NCBI RefSeq assembly: GCF_002077175.1
Contig: NZ_CP014943.1
Location: 4,340,001 to 4,404,000 of the forward strand
Direction of reading: 5' to 3'
Origin: Colwellia sp. PAMC 21821
GTDB lineage: Bacteria; Pseudomonadota; Gammaproteobacteria; Enterobacterales; Alteromonadaceae
Length of the DNA: 64,000 nucleotides
The position numbers and the translations under genes are program-made. The notes under the pieces were generated by a model. The model did not search any database. It saw nothing but the letters and a program-made list of their open reading frames with translations, and had not been told where the DNA came from. Shown here in pieces: positions 18,030 through 27,353 of this stretch (the first letter of the stretch is position 1; every line of letters starts with the position of its first letter).

Positions 18030-18110
18030 ATTCAAATTTATAATACCTAATATAACTTACCCAAATACTTAAACTACAGCGAAGGCAACACTGTGATATC
18101 CATTTAGGGT
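18030..18110 (-). pseudogene. Remnant of a DUF6868 family gene (3' part)
   Basis: Read on the minus strand, this gives MDITVLPSL, stop, FKYLGKLY, stop, clearly related to the segment MGIDAKALPSLYFNYLGNYKLG of the intact DUF6868 gene at 30764. Two in-frame stops and the missing 5' part make it a dead fragment. It lies next to the truncated SEC-C copy, as the intact DUF6868 gene lies near the intact SEC-C gene on the other side of the fds block. Confidence 0.75.
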
Positions 18111-18166
18111 CACTAATACCCTAATCGCATTATCATTGAGCCATAATATGCATAGTGGTCTAATTT

Positions 18167-18382
18167 TTATATCAGGGCTAAGGCTAGTTTTATGGTAGGA
18201 GATAACGCTGAACCATCACTATTTGCATACTGTAATATATTTTCTTTCATAGATCGTGCCCAAAATTTCTTTACGTGTTCGGCAACAACTTTTGCCGTTT
18301 CTTCATCGGTTTTTTTGTAATTATTGTTATCGGCAATTTGGTTGAGCATGCTAACCAGGGTTTTAATTTGCGAACTACTCAT
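18167..18382 (-). CDS. fdsD: Formate dehydrogenase delta subunit
   Basis: A 71-residue protein of the FdsD family when started at the ATG at 18382 (MSSSQIKTLVSMLNQIAD); a longer in-frame version would overlap fdhD and begins with an unlikely hydrophobic stretch. AGGAA lies about 12 bases upstream. Family features seen: helical N-terminus and the VAEHVKKFWARSMKENIL segment. FdsD is a small accessory subunit required for maturation or stability of the FdsABG NAD-dependent formate dehydrogenase. It is the last gene of the fds operon, the usual place. Confidence 0.88.
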   Translation of the reverse strand: MSSSQIKTLVSMLNQIADNNNYKKTDEETAKVVAEHVKKFWARSMKENILQYANSDGSALSPTIKLALALI

Positions 18383-18407
18383 GGTTATATTGTTCCTATT
18401 TGATGTT

Positions 18408-19229
18408 TTAAATTTGTGTAATATTAGTATAAAAAGTATGGCGACCATGGCGAGCAAAGCCAATTAAATTAAGATCAGCTTTCTTTGCTAGGGTTATTGC
18501 TAACGCCGTTGGTGCCGAAACCGCCACTAATGTGGCTATATTGACACTCGTTACTTTTTGAACCATTTCATAACTTGCCCTGCTTGAAATCAGAACAAAG
18601 CCGTACTTAGTGTCCATTTTACGTAGCGCTAAGGTGCCAATTAATTTGTCTAAAGCATTATGTCGCCCAACATCCTCACACAAGAGGATGATCTTGCCAG
18701 TGCTATCGCACCATGCCGCGCCATGAACTGCACCCGTTAAAGATTGTAATTTTTGATGTTCACTTAGCTGCGACAGTGCATGTTGAATGACTTGGGAAGA
18801 GGGCAACGCTTGTGGCGTCACACTCTTTATTGGCCGTATGGCTGTAGCCAATGACTCACTTCCACATAAACCACAGCCTGTGCGGCCCGTAAGATTACGT
18901 CGGTGGGACTTTAAATACATCATACGCTCAGAGCTAATCTCAATATGTATTTCTATACCTTTTTCACTGCTAACAAGCTCAACATGATACATTTCGGCAG
19001 CGTTATTTATAATACCTTCAGACAAACTAAACCCTAAGGCAAACTCATGTAAGTTTGCCGGAGAGGCCATCATTACCGCGTGTGAAATACCATTATAAAC
19101 CATGGCAATAGGCACTTCCTCAGCGATACAGTCAAGCTTGCTTTGTGCTTGTTCACTACCTTGTTCCCAATAGTGAACAGGCAGTGTTACATGGCTTGGT
19201 GGCAATTGTTCTTTGTCTTCCAGCGTCAA
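18408..19229 (-). CDS. fdhD: Formate dehydrogenase accessory sulfurtransferase
   Basis: A 273-residue FdhD (FdsC) homologue. FdhD carries sulfur from a cysteine desulfurase to the molybdenum cofactor before it enters the formate dehydrogenase catalytic subunit. Seen: the sulfur-carrying CGLCG motif (C119, C122), GFSLSEGII, GAVHGAAW, CEDVGRHNALDKLIG and SSRASYEMVQK. The start is a TTG at 19229, 2 bp after the fdsA stop, with GGAAG in the end of fdsA as ribosome-binding site. It lies between fdsA and fdsD in the operon. Cytosolic. Confidence 0.92.
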   Translation of the reverse strand: MTLEDKEQLPPSHVTLPVHYWEQGSEQAQSKLDCIAEEVPIAMVYNGISHAVMMASPANLHEFALGFSLSEGIINNAAEMYHVELVSSEKGIEIHIEISSERMMYLKSHRRNLTGRTGCGLCGSESLATAIRPIKSVTPQALPSSQVIQHALSQLSEHQKLQSLTGAVHGAAWCDSTGKIILLCEDVGRHNALDKLIGTLALRKMDTKYGFVLISSRASYEMVQKVTSVNIATLVAVSAPTALAITLAKKADLNLIGFARHGRHTFYTNITQI

Positions 19230-19231
19230 AG

Positions 19232-22135
19232 CTAACTTCCTATGGTAGTTTTCTGTTTTTTAGGGCTACGTTTAAAATGTGCTTTTTGTTCAGCACTAAA
19301 CTTTTTATAACGCGTCTGCCAAGCGGATGGTGAAGTCACTTTTTCAACCTGTACTGCCGTTACTTTATATTCAGGACAGTTAGTTGCCCAATCAGAGTTG
19401 TCGGTGGTAATAACGTTAGCACCACTTATCGGGTGATGAAAGGTAGTAAATACCACGCCACTTTGCATACGTTCACTGACTTTAGCTTTTAATACTGTAT
19501 CACCAGCGCGACTGCTAATGCCTAGCCAGTCACCATCATTAATGCCTCTTTCTTCGGCATCATTAGGATGTATTTCAAGTAGATCTTCTTTGTGCATTGT
19601 TTGATTGGCGGTACGTCGTGTTTGTGCTCCAACATTATATTGACTAAGTATTCGCCCAGTGGTTAATAATAACGGGAAACGTTTACTAGCGCGATCTTGA
19701 CTAGCAAGATACGGCGTAATGGCAAAGCGCCCCTTACCAATTGGAAAACTTTCCACGTGCATGATAGGTGAACCATCAGGGAACTCTTCGTTACAAGGCC
19801 ACTGTATACTGCCTTGTTCATCGAGTTTTTTATAACTTACCTTGCTGAAGGTAGGCACTAATGAGGCTATTTCATCCATTATCTCAGCAGGGTGTTGATA
19901 ATTCATTGGGTAACCTAAGGCATTAGACAGCTTTTGGGTAACCTCCCAATCGGCAAATTCAGCTAATGGCTTCATGACTTTACGCACACGATTTATGCGT
20001 CTTTCCGCATTAGTAAAGGTACCGTCCTTTTCCAAAAATGAAGAGCCTGGTAAAAATACGTGGGCGTATAATGCTGTTTCATTTAGAAAAATATCCTGCA
20101 CAATTAAACATTCTAATGATGACAATGCTGCTTGTACATGTTGGGTATTAGGATCGGATTGTAAAATGTCTTCTCCTTGCACGTACATCGCTTTAAACGT
20201 GCCTTCAATAGCGGCATCAAACATGTTTGGAATACGAAATCCTGGTTCATTATCTAAGGTTACACCCCAACTTTTTTCGAATTTAGCGCGTAATACATCG
20301 TCACTAACATGCTGATAACCGGGTAGTTCCTGCGGAAATGAACCCATGTCGCAAGAGCCTTGAACATTATTTTGCCCACGTAAAGGGTTAATTCCCACAC
20401 CATCACGACCTATATTACCTGTGGCTAACGCTAAATTCGCTATACCCATCACCATGGTTGAACCTTGGCTGTGCTCGGTAACACCTAAGCCATAATAAAT
20501 GGCACCATTTTTTGCCTTAGCAAACGTACGCGCGGCAAGGCGAATTTTCTCGGCACTAACCGTGGTAATACTTGCCATAGCTTCGGGTGAGTTGACCTCA
20601 TCCAAAATAAATTCACGCCATGCATTATATTCATCAGTGCGCTGAGTAATGAAATTTTTGTCTTCCAAGCCTTCGCTAATAATGACGTGCGCTATCGCAT
20701 TGATCATAGCAACGTTGGTGCCAGGCTTTAAGGCTAGATGCTGATTTGCACTGATGTGAGCGGTATTAAGTAGATCAATGGTTCTTGGGTCGACAACAAT
20801 TAACTCTGCGCCTTGGCGCAATCGTTTACGTAACTGTGAGGCAAAGACAGGGTGAGCATCTGTCGGATTTGCGCCAATCACCATAACGACATCAGATTTC
20901 ATCACCGAGTCGAAAGTTTGTGTGCCTGCTGATTCGCCAATTGTCGCTTTTAGCCCATAACCTGTCGGGGAATGACAAACACGAGCGCAGGTGTCGGTGT
21001 TATTATTACCAAAAGCCGCGCGGATCAGTTTTTGTACTAAATAGGTTTCTTCATTGGTGCAGCGAGACGAAGTAATGCCGCCAACGCTTTCACGGCCATA
21101 TTCGGCCTGAATTTTTTTAATCTTATTCGCCGAAAAGGCTATAGCTTCATCCCAACTAACGACTTTCCATGGCTGATCAATGCTGTCACGTATCATCGGC
21201 TCAGTCACCCGATCTTTATGAGTTGCATAACCAAAAGCGAAACGGCCTTTTACACAAGAGTGGCCCTGGTTAGCTTTACCGCCTTTGTACGGCACCATGC
21301 GTATAACTTCTTCGCCTTTCATTTCAGCTTTAAATGAACACCCAACGCCACAATATGCACAAGTGGTGATAATACTGTGTTCTGGTTGTCCTTTTTCAAT
21401 GACTGACTTTTCCATCAGGGTTGCCGTGGGACAAGCCTGTACGCAAGCACCACAAGAGACGCAATCAGAGGACGAAAAATCATTTTCGCTAGTACCCGCA
21501 CTGACTTTAGAGGCAAAACCTCGACCTTCAATAGTTAAAGCAAAGGTGCCTTGGACTTCTTCACAGGCTCTAACGCAACGAGAGCAGGTGATACATTTAC
21601 TGGGTTCGAAAGTAAAATAAGGGTTAGAGTCATCAATCTTGGCATCAAGATGATTATCGCCATCAAAACCATAACGTACTTCACGTAAACCGACAGCTCC
21701 CGCCATATCTTGTAATTCACAATCACCATTACTTGAACAAGTTAAGCAGTCAAGTGGGTGATCAGATATGTAGAGTTCCATGATATTACGGCGTAATTTT
21801 GCAATGTCCTTATTTTCAGTAGATACCACCATGCCTTCTTTAACAGGTGTAGTACAAGAAGTTGGATAGCCTCTCATACCTTCAATTTGTACGGCACATA
21901 AACGACAAGAGCCAAACGCTTCAATGTTATCTGTCGCACACAGTTTAGGAATATTAATATCAGCCATAGCTGCAGCACGCATGACTGAAGTACCGGCTGC
22001 AACCGTTATTTTTACGCCGTCAATTTCAATCGCGACTGTTTCTGTTGAGGTGCTCGCAGGCGTGCCATAATCTTTATTAAAATCGATTGGCTTATTAAAG
22101 GTAGTGTTTGTTGCCGGATCAAAATAGTTAATCAT
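19232..22135 (-). CDS. fdsA: NAD-dependent formate dehydrogenase alpha (catalytic) subunit
   Basis: A 967-residue molybdenum (or tungsten) bis-MGD enzyme subunit that oxidises formate to CO2. The ATG at 22135 is chosen because it overlaps the fdsB stop by 8 bp (ATGATTAA); the in-frame extension upstream encodes an implausible basic/hydrophobic stretch. Domains in order: NuoG-like [2Fe-2S] ferredoxin (GSCRLCAVQ), His-Cys [4Fe-4S] motif (DHPLDCLTC), two [4Fe-4S] sets (KCITCSRCVRAC; DCVSCGACVQACP), the catalytic-domain cluster (CAYCGVGC), then the molybdopterin domain. The active-site residue is cysteine (C387, CARVCHSPTG), not selenocysteine. The C-terminus has the usual MGD-binding domain. Part of a soluble cytosolic FdsABG complex. 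Confidence 0.95.
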   Translation of the reverse strand: MINYFDPATNTTFNKPIDFNKDYGTPASTSTETVAIEIDGVKITVAAGTSVMRAAAMADINIPKLCATDNIEAFGSCRLCAVQIEGMRGYPTSCTTPVKEGMVVSTENKDIAKLRRNIMELYISDHPLDCLTCSSNGDCELQDMAGAVGLREVRYGFDGDNHLDAKIDDSNPYFTFEPSKCITCSRCVRACEEVQGTFALTIEGRGFASKVSAGTSENDFSSSDCVSCGACVQACPTATLMEKSVIEKGQPEHSIITTCAYCGVGCSFKAEMKGEEVIRMVPYKGGKANQGHSCVKGRFAFGYATHKDRVTEPMIRDSIDQPWKVVSWDEAIAFSANKIKKIQAEYGRESVGGITSSRCTNEETYLVQKLIRAAFGNNNTDTCARVCHSPTGYGLKATIGESAGTQTFDSVMKSDVVMVIGANPTDAHPVFASQLRKRLRQGAELIVVDPRTIDLLNTAHISANQHLALKPGTNVAMINAIAHVIISEGLEDKNFITQRTDEYNAWREFILDEVNSPEAMASITTVSAEKIRLAARTFAKAKNGAIYYGLGVTEHSQGSTMVMGIANLALATGNIGRDGVGINPLRGQNNVQGSCDMGSFPQELPGYQHVSDDVLRAKFEKSWGVTLDNEPGFRIPNMFDAAIEGTFKAMYVQGEDILQSDPNTQHVQAALSSLECLIVQDIFLNETALYAHVFLPGSSFLEKDGTFTNAERRINRVRKVMKPLAEFADWEVTQKLSNALGYPMNYQHPAEIMDEIASLVPTFSKVSYKKLDEQGSIQWPCNEEFPDGSPIMHVESFPIGKGRFAITPYLASQDRASKRFPLLLTTGRILSQYNVGAQTRRTANQTMHKEDLLEIHPNDAEERGINDGDWLGISSRAGDTVLKAKVSERMQSGVVFTTFHHPISGANVITTDNSDWATNCPEYKVTAVQVEKVTSPSAWQTRYKKFSAEQKAHFKRSPKKQKTTIGS

Positions 22136-23699
22136 GATTACTCTCCTGCGTTGGTAAATAAAAATCTTGAGGAAAATCACTGTAAGCACTTCGTACAGGG
22201 ATAGGCGTCATGCTACCCATTGCACATAATGAGCCGTCAATCATAGTGTCACAAAGATCGTTAAGTAACGTCATATTCTCAACGCGTCGATCATTATTTT
22301 TTATTTTATCAATGACTTCTACGCCGCGCGTTGAACCAATTCTACATGGGGTACATTTACCACAAGATTCAACCACGCAAAACTCCATCGAAAAACGTGC
22401 TTGTTCAAGCATATCGACACTGTCATCAAAGACCACAATTCCGCCATGACCGAGTACAGCAGAAGCCTTAGAAAATGCTTCATAATCAAGCGGGATATCT
22501 AGTTTATTTACCGGTAAATAAGCCCCTAATGGACCACCCACCTGAATCGCTTTTATCGGACGGTTACTCTCGGTTCCACCTGAAAAATCATCAATAAGAT
22601 CTTTTAAGCTCGAGCCAAAGGGTAGTTCAATTAATCCACCTTGCTTAACATTACCGGCTAGTTGAAAAGGTAAAGTGCCTCGTGAACGATTTGTGCCGTA
22701 TTGCTGGTATGCATGACTGCCTTGGCTCATGATAAAAGGAATAGCCGCGAGCGACAGTACATTGTTAACTATGGTGGGTTTACCAAATAATCCTTCTATA
22801 GCAGGTAGGGGCGGTTTGAAGCGCACCATACCTCTTTTTCCTTCTAGCGATTCTAATAGGGCGGTTTCTTCCCCACAAATATAAGCTTCTGCGCCTAATC
22901 TCACTTCTAAATGAAATCTTTTTCCACTGCCACAAATGTCATTTCCCAAATAACCGGCTTCATTAGCAATCTTAATAGCGTGCTGTAAAATTTCATCCGC
23001 AATAGGGTACTCTGAACGTAAATAGATATAGCCTTGGTTGGCACCAACGGCTAATCCGGCAATAATTATGCCTTCGATAAGCATAAACGGATCGCATTCC
23101 ATCACTAATTTGTCGGCAAAAGTACCTGAGTCGCCTTCATCTGCATTACAAACGATATATTTTTGTTCAGCAACCGCATCCCTTACCGTTTGCCATTTTA
23201 TTCCGGTAGGAAACGCAGCACCACCACGTCCTCGAAGACCCGACTCTACAACAGACGTGACAATGTCCTGAGTGGATAGCGCTAGCGCTTTTTGCAAACC
23301 TTTAAAGCCATCTAAGGCTAGATAATCATCAAGAGAAACGGGGTCGATAATACCTGCACGGGCAAATGTTAGACGAGTTTGTTTCTTTAAATAAGCAATA
23401 TCTTCCGTTAGTCCAAGTGAAAGTGCATGGCATGGTGGTTTTTCATTACAGATATTATGGGTAATATCTTCCATGATGCTCGCCACATCCGATGATTCTA
23501 CAGGACCATAGGCCATGCGACCCTGTGCTGTTTCTATTTCAATCATAGGCTCTAACCAAAATAAACCCCGCGAGCCATTTCTTACTATTTTTAAGTCAAT
23601 ATCATGGCGTGATGCATACTGCGTAAATGCTTGAGCAACATCATGGGCGCCTAAAGAAACAGCCGTGCTTTCTCGTGGAATAAAAATTTTCATTGTCAT
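22128..23699 (-). CDS. fdsB: NAD-dependent formate dehydrogenase beta subunit (NuoF-like diaphorase)
   Basis: A 523-residue diaphorase subunit. It has an N-terminal extension, then the NuoF/HoxF core with FMN-binding GRGGAAFPTG, the NADH-binding CNADEGDSGTFAD region, ICGEETALLESLEG, and the [4Fe-4S] cluster motif ESCGKCTPCRIGS. It passes electrons from the alpha subunit to NAD+. Two close ATGs (23699, 23693) both fit a GAGATAG ribosome-binding site. Overlaps fdsA by 8 bp and lies 8 bp after fdsG, so translation is coupled. Confidence 0.95.
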   Translation of the reverse strand: MTMKIFIPRESTAVSLGAHDVAQAFTQYASRHDIDLKIVRNGSRGLFWLEPMIEIETAQGRMAYGPVESSDVASIMEDITHNICNEKPPCHALSLGLTEDIAYLKKQTRLTFARAGIIDPVSLDDYLALDGFKGLQKALALSTQDIVTSVVESGLRGRGGAAFPTGIKWQTVRDAVAEQKYIVCNADEGDSGTFADKLVMECDPFMLIEGIIIAGLAVGANQGYIYLRSEYPIADEILQHAIKIANEAGYLGNDICGSGKRFHLEVRLGAEAYICGEETALLESLEGKRGMVRFKPPLPAIEGLFGKPTIVNNVLSLAAIPFIMSQGSHAYQQYGTNRSRGTLPFQLAGNVKQGGLIELPFGSSLKDLIDDFSGGTESNRPIKAIQVGGPLGAYLPVNKLDIPLDYEAFSKASAVLGHGGIVVFDDSVDMLEQARFSMEFCVVESCGKCTPCRIGSTRGVEVIDKIKNNDRRVENMTLLNDLCDTMIDGSLCAMGSMTPIPVRSAYSDFPQDFYLPTQESNHD

Positions 23700-23707
23700 T
23701 GTCTATC

Positions 23708-24190
23708 TCACTTTAAATCGCGGTCAACATTAGAAAGAACTTGGTCAAATTTTTCATTAGAAATACGACCATAAAGCTCATCATTAATTCTAATGTTTGG
23801 CCCAGTTGCACAGTTACCTAGACAATAAACACTATCCAAGCTGAATTTTTTATCACTCGTCATTTGATGATAATCAATATTTAGCCGTTCTTTTGCGTGT
23901 TCTTCAAGTTGTCGACTTCCTCTTGATTGACAGGCTTCAGCACGGCAAATTTGAATTTTATATTTACCCGGCGGTGATGTACGAAATTGATGATAAAAAC
24001 TAATGACACCGTGAATTTCCGCGGGTGTTTGTTTTAGCTTTGTCGCTATTCGCTCAATAGTATTAGGCGCTATGTAGCCAACTTCTTTTTGAATAGCATG
24101 TAATATAGGTAACAGGGCGCCTTCTTTATTTTTTAAAGAATCAATGATGTTTTCCACATTTGATAAAGGGGAAGAAAATTCTATTTTCAT
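23708..24190 (-). CDS. fdsG: NAD-dependent formate dehydrogenase gamma subunit (NuoE-like)
   Basis: A 160-residue NuoE/HoxE-type subunit with a thioredoxin-like [2Fe-2S] domain. The four cluster cysteines are visible as CRAEAC and CLGNC, and the family helix ending GVISFYHQFRTSPPGKY precedes them. It is the first gene of the operon fdsG-fdsB-fdsA-fdhD-fdsD. The operator-like palindrome and -10-like box described at 24276-24322 lie 85-130 bp upstream of its start. Confidence 0.94.
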   Translation of the reverse strand: MKIEFSSPLSNVENIIDSLKNKEGALLPILHAIQKEVGYIAPNTIERIATKLKQTPAEIHGVISFYHQFRTSPPGKYKIQICRAEACQSRGSRQLEEHAKERLNIDYHQMTSDKKFSLDSVYCLGNCATGPNIRINDELYGRISNEKFDQVLSNVDRDLK

Positions 24191-24275
24191 ACTAACTCCT
24201 GAAGGCCTGTTACAAAATAAGTGTGTGAAATAAATTGCATATTTGTTATTGTTTTTTAGTTCTTATTATAGCCTG

Positions 24276-24322
24276 ACTATAGCACCATTGTTTTTGCATA
24301 AGAATATGAACTTTTTTTCATA
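24276..24322 (-). promoter_or_regulatory. Putative fds promoter/operator, shared design with the OFA transporter gene
   Basis: On the minus strand the order is TATGAA-N6-TTCATA (24305-24322), 23 bp, then TATAGT (complement of 24276-24281) as a possible -10 box within the conserved GTGCTATAGT block (24276-24285). The same elements at exactly the same distance occur upstream of the transporter gene (27552-27598). No -35 box is clear, and the palindrome centre would sit near -44, a usual place for an activator. The divergent ModE-like regulator gene starts 118 bp away and is the natural candidate. The overlapping TATAAT (complement of about 24266-24271) is an alternative -10. Confidence 0.65.
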
Positions 24323-24439
24323 AACAAGCATTTTTATTAATAGCTTTAACAGCGTAATTTTGCTTATGAAAATGATATGCCAAAGGCTGAAATCAACTTC
24401 AATGATTAGCACAAGCTAAAAATAATATACAGGTGAAAA

Positions 24440-25528
24440 ATGACCGAGAAAGCACTGTTGTCAAAAAGAATTCAAATTAAACCCGCATGGTCATTTTATA
24501 ATGAGCAAGGTGAGTATGTAGACCCTCGACTTTTCGTCTTGTTAAGTGCCGTACATAATGATGGCAAGTTGACGGTAGCCGCAACAAAATTAGGTATGTC
24601 ATATCGTCATGTCTGGAATGTACTGAAAAAATGGACCGACTTTTTTGGCTCTGATTTAGTCGAACTAAAAAAAGGCAAAGGGGCATTTTTAACACCGTTA
24701 GGTGAAAAGCTACTTTGGGCTGAGCAAAGAGCTCAGGCACGATTTGAACCTCAGCTAATCAGCATTGCATCAGAATTAAATTTAGAAATACAAAAACACT
24801 TAATGGTTAAAGAGCCTTTGCTCAAAATTGCTGCAAGCTATGGTTATGCTATTGCTTTGCTACCTGATTTCACCAATAAATTTAAGCTAGACTTGCAATA
24901 TAAAAGCTATGAAGAGTCAATTGATGCACTGAGTAAAGGGCACTGTAATATTGCCGCATTTCACCTACCAACCGATATTGTTAGCCAAAAGTTAATTGAT
25001 ATTTATAATAAATATTTCAAAGCTGATACCTATAAAGTCATTCGGTTTGTTACACGTAAACAAGGTTTGATTGTAAAAAAAGATAACCCTAAAAATATTA
25101 CTAAAATTTCTGACTTAAAGCAGGATAATGTTACCTTTATTAATCGGCAAAAACATTCAGGTACGCGCTTATTGATAAATGAACTCCTTAAAAGAGCCTC
25201 AGTGGACACTAAACTTGTGATAGGTTTTGATAAATTTGAATTTACCCATTCAGCTGTCGCAGCTTATGTAGCTTCAGGTATGGCAGATGTAGGTATTGGT
25301 ATTGAAACCGCAGCTCGCCAATTTGGGTTAAATTTCATCCCATTAACCACTGAACATTACGTTTTAGTTTGTCATCACAAGACCCTTGAAAAATTATCGG
25401 TTCAGCGCTTAATTACTGAAATAAAAAGTGAGAAATTTCATCAAGAGGTTGCAAAGTTAGCGGGGTATGAGTCTATTGCTTGTGGCGATATCGTTGATTT
25501 AGAAGATATGCTACCTTGGCAAGTTTAA
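24440..25528 (+). CDS. ModE/LysR-type HTH regulator with substrate-binding-protein-like domain
   Basis: A 362-residue predicted DNA-binding protein. Residues about 25-95 form a ModE-like winged helix (RLFVLLSAVHNDGKLTVAATKLGMSYRHVW split over two helices, then VELKKGKGAFLTPLGEKLL). From about 125 to the end it has a type 2 periplasmic-binding-protein-like fold (LKIAASYGYAIALLP; FINRQKHSGTRLL; VAAYVASGMADVGIGIE), the class often annotated as a PBP-like regulatory domain. It probably senses a small ligand such as formate, molybdate or a related oxyanion. It is divergent from the fds operon with a 249-bp gap holding the putative operator, so control of fds and of its own gene is likely (inference). 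Confidence 0.85.
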   Translation: MTEKALLSKRIQIKPAWSFYNEQGEYVDPRLFVLLSAVHNDGKLTVAATKLGMSYRHVWNVLKKWTDFFGSDLVELKKGKGAFLTPLGEKLLWAEQRAQARFEPQLISIASELNLEIQKHLMVKEPLLKIAASYGYAIALLPDFTNKFKLDLQYKSYEESIDALSKGHCNIAAFHLPTDIVSQKLIDIYNKYFKADTYKVIRFVTRKQGLIVKKDNPKNITKISDLKQDNVTFINRQKHSGTRLLINELLKRASVDTKLVIGFDKFEFTHSAVAAYVASGMADVGIGIETAARQFGLNFIPLTTEHYVLVCHHKTLEKLSVQRLITEIKSEKFHQEVAKLAGYESIACGDIVDLEDMLPWQV

Positions 25529-25570
25529 TTATTAAAGCGCTTATAATCTAGATTGCTATGATAAATATAA

Positions 25571-25603
25571 AACCGCTTTAAATTAAACTAAAGCGGTTTT
25601 TAT
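25571..25603. terminator. Bidirectional intrinsic terminator
   Basis: Perfect 10-bp stem AACCGCTTTA/TAAAGCGGTT (25571-25580 and 25589-25598) with an 8-nt loop and T-rich tail, between the convergent regulator (+) and transporter (-) genes. Confidence 0.9.
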
Positions 25604-25637
25604 TGTTGTTTTATTAGTTAAAAGTATGAAGTTTTAA

Positions 25638-27353
25638 CTAATGGGTATTTTCAACATGGTGTTTAGCTTCGACAGGGCGAATGGTTAAGTTAGCAAAGAA
25701 AGCAATGACTAAAAAACCGGCCATAACATACATGGTGGTATTGTATAAGCTGGGTGTTGGGTCAATAGTACCAGCAGGAACTAATTCCATTAACTTGCTT
25801 ACTGTTACTGTTTTTGCTGTAACAAGTTCATTTAACTGACTAACTGCGGAACCAAATTTAGCTTGAAATACTGCAGGGTCGATTTTTGAAACTAAGGCTG
25901 TTATGGCGTCATTTACAGACATATCTCTAAGATATGTAATAGCGAATGGACCTAAAACACCAGCTGTTGCCCATGCTGTTAGTAAGCGACCATGTATTCC
26001 ACCTACATGTAAGGTACCAAATATATCGGCTAAATAGGCTGGTATAGTTGCAAAACCACCACCATACATAGTGAAGATAATCATTGTTGCACCATAGAAC
26101 ATAACTAACCAAACTGTTGATGGATCGGCACTTATTTGGGATGCAACGTAAGGTATAGATAGATAAAGAATTGTTCCTAAGACAAAGAAAAAGTGGTAAG
26201 TATTTTTTCTCCCGATGAAATCAGAAATTGATGCCCAAAAGAATCTACCGCCCATATTAAATACCGAAATCATTAATACATAAGTACCGGCAAAGGTCGC
26301 GGTAGCTACATCAGGTAATGTCGAGCCAAAAATATCTACCATCATAGTTTTAGCGACACCAATAACACCAATACCTGCTGTAACGTTAAAGCAAAGCACA
26401 ATCCATAGTTTCCAAAATTGTGGTGTTTTTATCGCTTGATCAATATGTACATTGTTATGTGTGATCATACTTTTTGCAGATTCATCTTTCTCAGGAGGAG
26501 TCCAACCTTCAGGTTTCCACCCTTCAGCAGGCACACGATAGGAGAATGAAGCAATAATCATTATAATAAAATAAACAATACCTAACGTTAGGAATGTTCC
26601 TGCGGCACCCGTATCACCTGTACCGACAACATAAATACCTGCATCACCAGGCAAAGCCATATTTGCTGCTTCACCAGCCGTTGCAACAATAACTTCTACC
26701 GTACCAGTAGCTGTTTCTGCAAAACGTTTACCTGCTTCAGTTATTAGTGTTACAGCACCTTCTGTACCTAGATACGTAGGAGCAACCGCATGGAATTTTA
26801 ACAAAGAAGCAATGAGTGGTGCACCGATCATTGCACCGCCACCAAAGCCCATAATGGCCATTCCCGTAGCCATACCTCGTTTATCAGGGAACCAACGCAG
26901 CAAAGTGGAAACGGGTGAAACATAGCCTAAACCTAGACCACAGCCCCCAAGCGCACCATAACCAAGGTAAACAAGCCATAATTGATGGGTAGATATACCA
27001 ATACTACCGATGATAAAACCACCACCCCAAAGAAATGCGGCAGCAACACCAACACAACGAGGACCAACTTCTTCTAGCCATTTACCCGCTACTGCGGCAG
27101 ATAATCCAAGAAAAACAATAGCAACAGAAAATATCCAAACCACGTTACTTAATGACCAATCTCCAGATGAACTCGTAACTACCCCTAATTCTTTAATAAG
27201 TGCAGGGTTAAATATACTCCATGCGTAAACTGAACCAATACATAAGTGAATTGCAATTGATGCTGGTGGGACTAACCAGCGATTAAACCCCGATTTAGCA
27301 ATTATTTTATCTTTCATTAAGAAAGAAAAAAATCCCGCTGTTTTATTTGACAT
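25638..27353 (-). CDS. OFA (oxalate/formate antiporter) family MFS transporter
   Basis: A 571-residue major facilitator with about 12 membrane segments. It starts typically for the OFA family (RWLVPPASIAIHLCIGSVYAWSIFNPAL) and carries GLGLGYVSPVSTLLRWFPDKRG and the GGRFFWASISDFIGRK motif. It is about 150 residues longer than E. coli YhjX: one extra Ala/Gly/Thr-rich stretch (about 190-255) between segments 6 and 7 region, and another before the last segment. Its promoter shares the palindrome and -10 box of the fds operon, so import or export of formate (or oxalate/lactate) linked with formate oxidation is the best guess. Substrate is not provable from sequence. Confidence 0.87.
   Translation of the reverse strand: MSNKTAGFFSFLMKDKIIAKSGFNRWLVPPASIAIHLCIGSVYAWSIFNPALIKELGVVTSSSGDWSLSNVVWIFSVAIVFLGLSAAVAGKWLEEVGPRCVGVAAAFLWGGGFIIGSIGISTHQLWLVYLGYGALGGCGLGLGYVSPVSTLLRWFPDKRGMATGMAIMGFGGGAMIGAPLIASLLKFHAVAPTYLGTEGAVTLITEAGKRFAETATGTVEVIVATAGEAANMALPGDAGIYVVGTGDTGAAGTFLTLGIVYFIIMIIASFSYRVPAEGWKPEGWTPPEKDESAKSMITHNNVHIDQAIKTPQFWKLWIVLCFNVTAGIGVIGVAKTMMVDIFGSTLPDVATATFAGTYVLMISVFNMGGRFFWASISDFIGRKNTYHFFFVLGTILYLSIPYVASQISADPSTVWLVMFYGATMIIFTMYGGGFATIPAYLADIFGTLHVGGIHGRLLTAWATAGVLGPFAITYLRDMSVNDAITALVSKIDPAVFQAKFGSAVSQLNELVTAKTVTVSKLMELVPAGTIDPTPSLYNTTMYVMAGFLVIAFFANLTIRPVEAKHHVENTH

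Noticed and set aside
19232..22135. Selenocysteine formate dehydrogenase
   Set aside because: The active-site codon encodes Cys (CARVCHSPTG) and no in-frame TGA is needed.
24276..24300. Sigma-54 promoter (TAGCAC...TTGCA) upstream of fds
   Set aside because: The distance between the GC and TTGC-like elements is not that of a -24/-12 promoter and differs between the two loci; the reverse-strand TATAGT with palindrome is more consistent.
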